From assembly GCA_038148435.1 (NCBI GenBank), contig JAYQVM010000030.1:1-18669 (forward strand): a stretch of DNA of 18,669 nucleotides, in the 5' to 3' direction. This DNA comes from UBA5109 sp038148435. GTDB lineage: Bacteria > Pseudomonadota > Gammaproteobacteria > Pseudomonadales > Pseudohongiellaceae. The notes beneath the pieces are model-generated. The model had not been told where the DNA came from. It saw nothing but the letters and a program-made list of their open reading frames with translations, and made no database searches. This document shows, in pieces, positions 6,428-12,827 of this stretch. Numbering within the stretch: position 1 is the stretch's first letter; each line of letters starts with the position of its first letter. The position numbers were made by a program, and so were the translations under genes.

Positions 6428-8325
6428 ATAATAGCCTGCTCTTTCAGGAGATTTATCAGACGCTCAATGCATTCATCGACGTCCAGTTCGTGGGTCGGCA
6501 GTATCAGGTGTGGTTTGTCCCAGTCCTCGTAAGGGAAGGAAATGCCTGGCACTTTACCGCCTTCGAGGTTGGCCTCTGCTGCATAGAGTCCGCTGGGGTC
6601 GCGTTGCTGGCAGACTTCCAGTGGTGGATTGAGGTAGACGATGATGCAGTTTTCTTCACCAATAACGCTGATGGTATGTTCGCGCGAATCCCTGTTGGGC
6701 GCGACGAAGGCAGCACAGCAGATGAAGCCGGCATCATTCAAGTATTTGGCAATATAGGCGCTACGTCGTAGGTTTTCGGCTCGGCCTTCGGCATCATGAT
6801 CAAGATCCTTGCTGATGCCCAATCGCATGGCTTTGCCATCCAGAATGGTGATGACCCGTCCCATATCAAACAACCGTCTTTCCAGCGAATGGGCTAGGGT
6901 CGACTTGCCGGAGCCGGACAGACCGACAAACATGATGGTTACCGGCTTCTGTCCGTAACGGGCGGCCCTTTCTTCCCGGGTGACATGGGCTGTTGAATTG
7001 GCGCTGTGCCGACGGGATTTCTGTTTGCCAACATCAATCATACCGGCTCCAACCGTGACATTGCTCAATCGGTCAATAATGATGAAAGAACCGGTACTAG
7101 GGTTTTTCCTATAGTCATCAAAATGGATGGGCTGGGCAAAATCCATTTCGCAAAAGCCTATCTCATTGAGCTCCAGGCTCGGGGTAGGGCTGGTTTGCAG
7201 AGTATTCACATCCAGTTTGTACTGAATATTGCTGATATTGCCACTGAAGTTTTTACTGGCCTGTTTGAAATCATACTGCTTGCCGGGTAGCAGGGGACTT
7301 TCATTCATCCAGACGATGGTTGCAGACACCTTGTCGCTGGAAATCGGTAGGTTATTTGAATGCACGATCATGTCGCCACGGCTGATATCGATTTCATCTT
7401 CCAGCGTCAGAGTGATCGCCATGGGCGTAAAAGCCTGCCCGAGTTCTTCATCATAAGTTACGATGGATTTGATGCGACTTTTCTTACCAGAGGGCAGGGC
7501 AATTATTTCGTCACCCTTGCGGACAATACCCGAGGCAATGGTGCCGCAGAAACCGCGGAAATCAAGATTCGGCCGGTTGACGTACTGCACCGGAAATCGG
7601 AAATCATCGAAATTGCGGTCCGCTGAAATTTTCACGTTTTCCAGCATCCACATGAGTGTTTCGCCTTCATACCAGGGCGTCTGTTCACTGGCATTCACCA
7701 CGTTGTCGCCTTTCAGTGCGGAGAGCGGGATGAAGTAAAGTTCGCCGGTATCCAGTTCCCGAGTGAAATCAATGTAATCCTGTTTGATCTGATTAAAAAC
7801 CGCTTCATCGAAGCCTATCAAATCCATTTTGTTGACTGCTACGATGATATGTTTGATCCCCAGCAGAGATGCGATGAAGGTGTGTCGCTTGGTCTGGGTC
7901 TGCACCCCATGACGGGCATCGATGAGGATGATGGCCAGTTCGCAGTTGGAAGCTCCTGTGGCCATATTACGCGTGTATTGTTCATGTCCCGGCGTGTCAG
8001 CAATGATAAATTTACGCTTGGCGGTAGAGAAATACCGATAGGCCACATCAATGGTGATGCCCTGCTCCCTTTCTGCCTGCAGGCCATCAACGAGCAGGGC
8101 AAGGTCGAAATTTTCTGCCGTGGTACCTGATTTGATGCTATCCGACTTGATGGCTTCGAGCTGGTCCTCATAAATCATTTTAGAATCGTGCAGCAGACGG
8201 CCGATAAGTGTGCTCTTGCCATCATCGACACTGCCGCAGGTTAGCAGGTGGAGCAATTCCTTACGCTCGTGTTGTGCCAGATAGGCATCAATATCGGTAC
8301 TGATGAGATCGGATTGGTGAGACAT
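6424..8325 (-). CDS. cysNC: Bifunctional sulfate adenylyltransferase subunit 1 / APS kinase
   Basis: A fused enzyme of assimilatory sulfate activation. The N-terminal CysN GTPase, working with CysD, drives formation of adenosine phosphosulfate (APS); the C-terminal CysC domain phosphorylates APS to PAPS. The 633 residues contain GTPase motifs GSVDDGKST (about 31-39), DTPGHEQ (about 111) and NKMD (about 166). A beta-barrel region follows, then the APS-kinase P-loop GLSGSGKST (about 469). In the kinase part the usual DGDNVR is DGKAMR, and the Ser phosphorylated in E. coli CysC (SPHR) is Ala (APNR). I recall a divergent fused clade with this wording. The gene starts two bases after the cysD stop, so the two are one operon. 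It overlaps the convergent kinase gene by four bases. Confidence 0.96.
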   Translation of the reverse strand: MSHQSDLISTDIDAYLAQHERKELLHLLTCGSVDDGKSTLIGRLLHDSKMIYEDQLEAIKSDSIKSGTTAENFDLALLVDGLQAEREQGITIDVAYRYFSTAKRKFIIADTPGHEQYTRNMATGASNCELAIILIDARHGVQTQTKRHTFIASLLGIKHIIVAVNKMDLIGFDEAVFNQIKQDYIDFTRELDTGELYFIPLSALKGDNVVNASEQTPWYEGETLMWMLENVKISADRNFDDFRFPVQYVNRPNLDFRGFCGTIASGIVRKGDEIIALPSGKKSRIKSIVTYDEELGQAFTPMAITLTLEDEIDISRGDMIVHSNNLPISSDKVSATIVWMNESPLLPGKQYDFKQASKNFSGNISNIQYKLDVNTLQTSPTPSLELNEIGFCEMDFAQPIHFDDYRKNPSTGSFIIIDRLSNVTVGAGMIDVGKQKSRRHSANSTAHVTREERAARYGQKPVTIMFVGLSGSGKSTLAHSLERRLFDMGRVITILDGKAMRLGISKDLDHDAEGRAENLRRSAYIAKYLNDAGFICCAAFVAPNRDSREHTISVIGEENCIIVYLNPPLEVCQQRDPSGLYAAEANLEGGKVPGISFPYEDWDKPHLILPTHELDVDECIERLINLLKEQAII

Positions 8326-8327
8326 GA

Positions 8328-9236
8328 CTAGAAGTATCCCTCACGCTTTTTCTTTTCCATCGAGCCTGACTGGTCACTGTCGATCAGACGACCCTGACGT
8401 TCGGATGTCGTAGTCAGCAGCATTTCCTGAATAATTTCCGGCAGGGTCTTGGCTTCTGACTGCACGGCGCCGGTCAAGGGATAGCAACCTAGAGTACGAA
8501 ATCGTACGGTTTTCATGGTGATCTGACTTTTCAGCTCATCCGGAATGCGCTCATCATTGGCCATGATGTCAACGCCTTCATAATTCACGACCGCGCGTTC
8601 TTCGGCAAAATACAGGGAAGGAATGTCGATCTTATTCAGGTGGATATACTGCCAGACATCCAGTTCGGTCCAGTTAGATAGGGGGAAGACCCGGATGCTT
8701 TCGCCCTTGTTGATTTTACCATTGTAGAGGTTCCAGAGTTCTGGGCGCTGGTTTTTTGGGTCCCAGCGGTGGTTTTTATCTCGAAAGGAATATACTCTTT
8801 CCTTTGCACGTGATTTTTCCTCGTCACGTCTGGCTCCGCCAAAGGCAGCGTCAAACTTGTAACTGTTCAGAGCCTGTTTCAGGGACTGGGTCTTCATGAT
8901 GTCGGTGTGCTTCTGGCTGCCGTGAGTAAATGGGCCCACGCCAGCATCAAGGCCTTCCTGATTGATATGAACCAGTAGGTCCAGACCGAGATTTTTGGCC
9001 TGCCGGTCGCGAAACTCGATCATTTCCTTGAATTTCCAGGTGGTGTCTACATGCAGGAGTGGAAATGGAAGTTTACCGGGATAAAAAGCCTTTAGCGCCA
9101 GATGCAGCATGACAGCAGAATCCTTACCGATGGAATAGAGCATCACCGGCTTGTCAAATTCAGCGGCCACTTCTCGGATGATATGGATACTCTCAGCCTC
9201 TAGTTGTTTGAGGTGAGTTAGACCGTGCTCAGTCAT
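8328..9236 (-). CDS. cysD: Sulfate adenylyltransferase subunit 2
   Basis: The catalytic ATP-sulfurylase subunit, which forms APS from ATP and sulfate together with the CysN GTPase. Its 302 residues equal the E. coli length. It is a PP-loop ATPase with YSIGKDSAVML (about 34-44) as the pyrophosphate loop. Other conserved stretches are HVDTTWKF, AFGGARRDEEKSRAKER, the WTELDVWQYI motif and the C-terminal GSMEKKKREGYF. It lies directly upstream of cysNC with a two-base gap. A good promoter is seen 35 to 63 bases before the start codon. Neither a CysB gene nor the later genes (cysH, cysIJ) are in the window, so they must lie elsewhere. Confidence 0.97.
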   Translation of the reverse strand: MTEHGLTHLKQLEAESIHIIREVAAEFDKPVMLYSIGKDSAVMLHLALKAFYPGKLPFPLLHVDTTWKFKEMIEFRDRQAKNLGLDLLVHINQEGLDAGVGPFTHGSQKHTDIMKTQSLKQALNSYKFDAAFGGARRDEEKSRAKERVYSFRDKNHRWDPKNQRPELWNLYNGKINKGESIRVFPLSNWTELDVWQYIHLNKIDIPSLYFAEERAVVNYEGVDIMANDERIPDELKSQITMKTVRFRTLGCYPLTGAVQSEAKTLPEIIQEMLLTTTSERQGRLIDSDQSGSMEKKKREGYF

Positions 9237-9270
9237 TGCTTAAAGTTTTGATATGCTAAAATGGGGGAAA

Positions 9271-9299
9271 ATTATATAAGAGGCCAGGGCCAAACCCAA
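9271..9299 (-). promoter_or_regulatory. Sigma70 promoter for cysD-cysNC
   Basis: Read on the minus strand: TTGGGT (9299-9294), a 17-base spacer, then a perfect TATAAT (9276-9271), 35 bases before the cysD ATG. Spacing is ideal and the -10 is consensus. No CysB site was identified, since that site is too degenerate to call by eye. Confidence 0.6.
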
Positions 9300-9323
9300 G
9301 TATAAGTATGCTTAATGGGCATT

Positions 9324-9770
9324 TCAGGAACTCTTCTTTCTCAGGCCATAATCTGCTGCCAGTCCGCCTTTCTGGTCCGGGCTGTTTTTGGCGGCATAAT
9401 CACGGGGAGGAAAGAGGTCATCCATCTGCTTGTGCAGCTCAGCCTCGGGAGCATTGCCCAGCAGGTCGGAGCGTTTTTTGGTCAGGGCCAGCTGCCTGGT
9501 AATTTCTTCCGGGCAAAGCATATCAGCATCACGGGCCAGCCGTTCATAAAGGTCTTTATAATTTTGGGTTAGGGCGTTAACCAGCTGGGCAGTATTTTCA
9601 AAATGGGAGTATACGTTCTGACGATAGTCCTGGTGGGTTTCCTGCATCGTTTCAAGTTCTTCGGTGATTTTTCGTATGCTGGCTGAATCAGATAAAAACT
9701 GCTTGTAAAGCAAGGCCCCGGCAGCCACGCCAACAATAAAACCCAAGACACCAACCAGCCAAATAAGCAT
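9324..9770 (-). CDS. zapG: ZapG (YhcB, DUF1043) inner-membrane cell-envelope protein
   Basis: ZapG/YhcB is a small inner-membrane protein linked to cell division, cell shape and envelope-synthesis balance in E. coli. This copy has 148 residues (E. coli 132). It has an N-terminal membrane helix (about 3-22, with the glycine-rich VGVLGFIVGVAAGALL), a predicted coiled coil (about 30-95; YSHFENTAQLVNALTQNYKDLY is typical of the family) and a polar C-terminal tail containing LFPPRDYA. It is divergent from zapE; in E. coli the two are also neighbours. cysD lies 87 bases downstream with its own promoter. No clear Shine-Dalgarno sequence precedes the ATG. Confidence 0.88.
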   Translation of the reverse strand: MLIWLVGVLGFIVGVAAGALLYKQFLSDSASIRKITEELETMQETHQDYRQNVYSHFENTAQLVNALTQNYKDLYERLARDADMLCPEEITRQLALTKKRSDLLGNAPEAELHKQMDDLFPPRDYAAKNSPDQKGGLAADYGLRKKSS

Positions 9771-9810
9771 AACTACTTTTAAAATGATCCTATCAGGATT
9801 ACCAATACTT

Positions 9811-9834
9811 AGGCGATTATACCTATAATTGCCT
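9811..9834. promoter_or_regulatory. Palindrome holding back-to-back -10 elements between zapG and zapE
   Basis: AGGCGATTATA (9811-9821) and TATAATTGCCT (9824-9834) are inverted repeats of 11 bases with one mismatch, around a CC centre. TATAAT occurs on each strand (9816-9821 on minus, 9824-9829 on plus), so divergent -10 elements would be almost superposed. Good -35 hexamers are not obvious in either direction. A second small inverted repeat, ATCCT-ATC-AGGAT, lies at 9787-9799. A dyad operator for a shared regulator is a reasonable alternative. Confidence 0.45.
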
Positions 9835-9894
9835 CTTTAATCTTCACTTGAGCGATAGTTGGTCGCCAATTCCTTGCTGTAACGACGAGAAGTT

Positions 9895-11004
9895 TTGAGC
9901 ACATTAATAAGCCCCATAGAGCAATACCGGCAGGATATAAAGCAGAAGCTGCTGAGTCCTGATCTGGCACAGGCGGCTGCTGTTGATGCCCTACAGGAAG
10001 TTTATATTGGCTTGGGCCAGCGACGCCGTCTAGCGATTAAAAAATTGCCTCTGCTAGGCTCACTCTTCACCAGCAAAAAATCAGCCTTGCAAGGTCTCTA
10101 TTTATGGGGCGGAGTCGGACGTGGTAAAACCTATCTGATGGACCTATTTTATAAGTGCCTGCCAGAGCAGCGTAAAATGCGCCTGCATTTCCATCGCTTC
10201 ATGCTTATGGTGCATAAACAGTTGAATGAGCAGCAAAATCAAAAGAATCCTCTGCAAAAGGTAGCCCAGGAAATTGCTCGGGATATTGATGTGATCTGTT
10301 TTGACGAATTTTCAGTCAATGACATTGGTGATGCCATGATTCTGGCAGGCATATTGGAATCTCTGTTTTCCGAAGGTGTAACCCTGATCGCGACCTCCAA
10401 CATTGAGCCAGCCCGACTCTATGAAAATGGGCTGCAGCGGGTAAATTTTTTACCCGCTATTGCCTTACTGGAACAGCACACCCGTATCCTGAAGGTTGAT
10501 GGCGGCATTGACTATCGTTTGCGCAGTCTGAAACAGGCTGAAATTTACCATAGCCCACTGGGGGCTGATGCTGAACAGCTTTTGCTGGAAAGTTTCGACC
10601 ACCTGAGTGCGGGTCTGGAAACGGTCAGCGGGGGAAATATTGAAATTCAGGGTAGGCAGATACCCATCCGTAAACGCGCTGAAGATTTGGTCTGGTTTGA
10701 CTTTTCGGCTATTTGTGGCGGACCCAGAAGTACGGCTGACTATATTGAAATTGCCCAGCTTTTCCATACGGTCATTATCAGCAATGTGCCGGTAATGGAT
10801 GGATACATTGATGACAAGGCACGGCGCTTCATTAACCTGGTGGATGAATTTTACGATCATAATGTCAAACTCATTATTTCAGCAGCTGACATCCTAGAGC
10901 AGCTCTATCAGGGTAGCGAGCTGTCCTTTGTCTTTGAGCGAACACTTAGCCGCCTGCTAGAAATGCAATCCCATGATTACTTGGCACTGGAGCATGTGCC
11001 ATAG
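9895..11004 (+). CDS. zapE: Cell division ATPase ZapE (AFG1-like)
   Basis: An AFG1/LACE1-family ATPase that in E. coli associates with the Z ring, acting on FtsZ under stress. The 369 residues compare with 375 in E. coli. Walker A is GGVGRGKT (72-79) and Walker B is DVICFDEF (about 131-138); IATSNIEP is sensor-1 like and LYENGLQR is a family signature. The start is TTG, giving MSTLISPIEQY, which lines up with the usual family N-terminus; no ATG fits, and the ribosome-binding site (GAGAAG region) is weak. It sits just upstream of rplM-rpsI in the same direction, as in E. coli, but rplM has its own promoter. Confidence 0.94.
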   Translation: MSTLISPIEQYRQDIKQKLLSPDLAQAAAVDALQEVYIGLGQRRRLAIKKLPLLGSLFTSKKSALQGLYLWGGVGRGKTYLMDLFYKCLPEQRKMRLHFHRFMLMVHKQLNEQQNQKNPLQKVAQEIARDIDVICFDEFSVNDIGDAMILAGILESLFSEGVTLIATSNIEPARLYENGLQRVNFLPAIALLEQHTRILKVDGGIDYRLRSLKQAEIYHSPLGADAEQLLLESFDHLSAGLETVSGGNIEIQGRQIPIRKRAEDLVWFDFSAICGGPRSTADYIEIAQLFHTVIISNVPVMDGYIDDKARRFINLVDEFYDHNVKLIISAADILEQLYQGSELSFVFERTLSRLLEMQSHDYLALEHVP

Positions 11005-11075
11005 CTCCCTGGGCTAGACTCCAGACAGGAAGATTTCAGATTTCTATTTAATGCATTAAAATCGCTGCAGAACCC

Positions 11076-11104
11076 TTGAATATCGAGCCTTGCATCTGTA
11101 GAAT
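11076..11104 (+). promoter_or_regulatory. Sigma70 promoter of the rplM-rpsI operon, with leader
   Basis: TTGAAT (11076-11081), a 17-base spacer and TAGAAT (11099-11104) form a near-consensus promoter. The leader to the rplM ATG at 11176 would be about 65 bases. It contains a perfect palindrome TTTGCCGGCAAA (11123-11134), and TTGCC can alternatively pair with GGCAA at 11139-11143. In E. coli this operon is autoregulated by L13 binding its mRNA leader; whether this leader does the same is inference. Confidence 0.6.
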
Positions 11105-11175
11105 TCGCGCTCCCTTAATGGCTTTGCCGGCAAATACTGGCAAGTCTGTGTTCGGAGCGTGTTGAGACAAGCTAG

Positions 11176-11607
11176 ATGAAGACTTTTTCAGCTAAAAAAC
11201 AAACTGCAGAAAATAACTGGATATTGGTTGATGCCGAGGGACAGACCTTGGGCCGCATGTCTGCCGAAATTGCCCATCGCCTGCGAGGTAAACATAAAGC
11301 CGAATATACGGCACATGTTGATACGGGTGACTATGTGGTTGTGGTTAATGCCGAGAAAGTCAGCGTCACTGGCAATAAAGCAAGTAACAAGTTATACCAA
11401 CGTCATTCCGGCTTTCCCGGCGGGCTAAAAACACGCACTTTCAATGAGATGATTGCCAATAACCCCGAAGAGGTCATCCGCCTTGCTGTTAAGGGCATGA
11501 TGCCGAATACGCCTCTAGGTAGGGCAATGTTTCGAAAGCTCAAGGTTTATGCAGGTAGTGAGCATCCGCACGGTGCCCAGCAACCCGCACAGCTTAATTT
11601 ACAATAG
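11176..11607 (+). CDS. rplM: 50S ribosomal protein L13
   Basis: Ribosomal protein L13 (uL13), an early assembly protein of the large subunit. It has 143 residues against 142 in E. coli. Family features include MKTFSAK at the start, WILVDAEGQTLGRMSAEIA, LRGKHKAEYTAHVDTGDYV, the RHSGFPGG loop and GMMPNTPLGRAMFRKLKVY. It is followed 23 bases later by rpsI in the universal pairing. Ribosome-binding complementarity upstream is modest. Confidence 0.98.
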   Translation: MKTFSAKKQTAENNWILVDAEGQTLGRMSAEIAHRLRGKHKAEYTAHVDTGDYVVVVNAEKVSVTGNKASNKLYQRHSGFPGGLKTRTFNEMIANNPEEVIRLAVKGMMPNTPLGRAMFRKLKVYAGSEHPHGAQQPAQLNLQ

Positions 11608-11630
11608 CATTCTTAAAGGTTCATTAGGGC

Positions 11631-12023
11631 ATGGCTGATACACAATACTACGGTACCGGACGACGTAAGACTTCCACTGCACGGGTTTACCTGACAGTAG
11701 GCACAGGCAATATCTCTGTCAATAAAAGAACGCTTGATGGCTATTTTGGACGTGAAGTTGCCCGCATGATCGTTCGTCAGCCTCTGGAATTGCTGGAGCT
11801 TGGGGATAAATTCGATATTACGGTGACGGTCAGCGGTGGTGGTAGTTTTGCTCAGGCCGGTGCCATCCGTCATGGATTGACTAGAGCCCTCATCAACTAT
11901 GATGAGAGCAACAGAAGCTCGCTGCGAAGAGCCGGTTTCGTGACACGCGATTCTCGTGAAGTCGAGCGTAAGAAAGTCGGTCTGCGTAAAGCACGTAAAA
12001 GACCACAGTTCTCAAAACGTTAA
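11631..12023 (+). CDS. rpsI: 30S ribosomal protein S9
   Basis: Ribosomal protein S9 (uS9), whose C-terminal tail reaches the P-site tRNA. The 130 residues equal the E. coli length. Signatures are YYGTGRRKTSTARVYL at the N-terminus, GGGSFAQAGAIRHGLTRAL in the middle and the basic tail ending RKARKRPQFSKR. It is cotranscribed with rplM and followed by an intrinsic terminator. Confidence 0.98.
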   Translation: MADTQYYGTGRRKTSTARVYLTVGTGNISVNKRTLDGYFGREVARMIVRQPLELLELGDKFDITVTVSGGGSFAQAGAIRHGLTRALINYDESNRSSLRRAGFVTRDSREVERKKVGLRKARKRPQFSKR

Positions 12024-12046
12024 TCTGATTGGCTTATTGGAATTAG

Positions 12047-12077
12047 CGCCAGAACTTGAAGGTTTTGGCGTTTTTTT
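12047..12077 (+). terminator. Intrinsic terminator of the rplM-rpsI operon
   Basis: CGCCAGAAC (12047-12055) pairs with GTTTTGGCG (12062-12070), nine pairs including one G-T wobble, with a 6-base loop and seven T residues (12071-12077). It begins 23 bases after the rpsI stop and separates the ribosomal operon from petA. Confidence 0.8.
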
Positions 12078-12098
12078 ATGTGTAAAAAATAGCGTATT

Positions 12099-12152
12099 GG
12101 CCTTTTTAACGGGCATCGTCGCCTTGAAAAAAAGGCCTGTTTTTAGTAGCAT
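12099..12152 (+). promoter_or_regulatory. Inverted repeat overlapping a candidate petA promoter
   Basis: GGCCTTTTT (12099-12107) and AAAAAGGCC (12129-12137) are perfect 9-base inverted repeats, 21 bases apart. TTGAAA (12124-12129), a 17-base spacer and TAGCAT (12147-12152) form a candidate promoter whose -35 touches the right arm. The right arm is followed by TGTTTTT, so the hairpin might also act as a backup terminator for rpsI. Either reading is inference. Confidence 0.35.
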
Positions 12153-12227
12153 TCGCGCAACTTGCAGGACCGTCGTCAAGGCGTCGTTCCTAATCCAATC
12201 AGGCGTTTCCAGAAGGAGAGTTTCATT

Positions 12228-12827
12228 GTGAGTGGCAGTTCTATCAATACTGGTCGCAGACGCTTTTTAATCGGCAGTACCTCTGTAGTTGGCGCAGCCG
12301 GTGCCGTTGGTGCGGCTGTCCCCTTCGTAGGTTCCTGGAACCCAAGTGCCAGAGCACTGGCAGCAGGAGCTCCCATTACAGTTGATATCAGCCGCCTCGA
12401 GCCAGGCGAGCTGCTCGGCCCCATCCCGGCTTGGCGTGGCCAACCCATCTTTGTTCTGCGCAGGGATGATGAAACGCTTAGCAACTTGGAAAGCTTTACT
12501 GATCACCTGTCTGATCCTAATTCGCAAAGTGATCAGCAGCCAGGCTATGCACAGAATGCATTCCGCTCCATTCGTCCGGAAGTGGGCATCTATGTTGGTC
12601 TTTGTACACACCTTGGCTGCTCGCCAAGAATCAATACGGAAGTCACCCCGCAGGAATATGACCCGGACTGGAAAGGCGGTTTTTTCTGCCCCTGTCACGG
12701 TTCCATGTTCGATCTGGCCGGTCGTGTCTACAGTGGAGTGCCGGCTCCCGATAATCTGGTGGTCCCCCCACATTCCTATGAGACAGACAATGTGGTGGTG
12801 ATTGGTGTTGACGGGGAGAATTCGTAG
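12228..12827 (+). CDS. petA: Ubiquinol-cytochrome c reductase iron-sulfur (Rieske) subunit
   Basis: The Rieske protein of the cytochrome bc1 complex, passing one electron from ubiquinol to cytochrome c1 at the periplasmic face. I chose the GTG at 12228 because AAGGAG lies nine bases upstream; an in-frame TTG at 12162 has no such site. This gives 199 residues. A twin-arginine signal anchor (GRRRFLIGS, 9-17) precedes a hydrophobic segment to about residue 36. Cluster motifs are CTHLGC (Cys126, His128; Cys131 for the disulfide) and CPCHGS (Cys154, His157; Cys156 for the disulfide). The stop overlaps the next start by one base (TAGTG), so petA and petBC are translationally coupled. Confidence 0.97.
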   Translation: MSGSSINTGRRRFLIGSTSVVGAAGAVGAAVPFVGSWNPSARALAAGAPITVDISRLEPGELLGPIPAWRGQPIFVLRRDDETLSNLESFTDHLSDPNSQSDQQPGYAQNAFRSIRPEVGIYVGLCTHLGCSPRINTEVTPQEYDPDWKGGFFCPCHGSMFDLAGRVYSGVPAPDNLVVPPHSYETDNVVVIGVDGENS

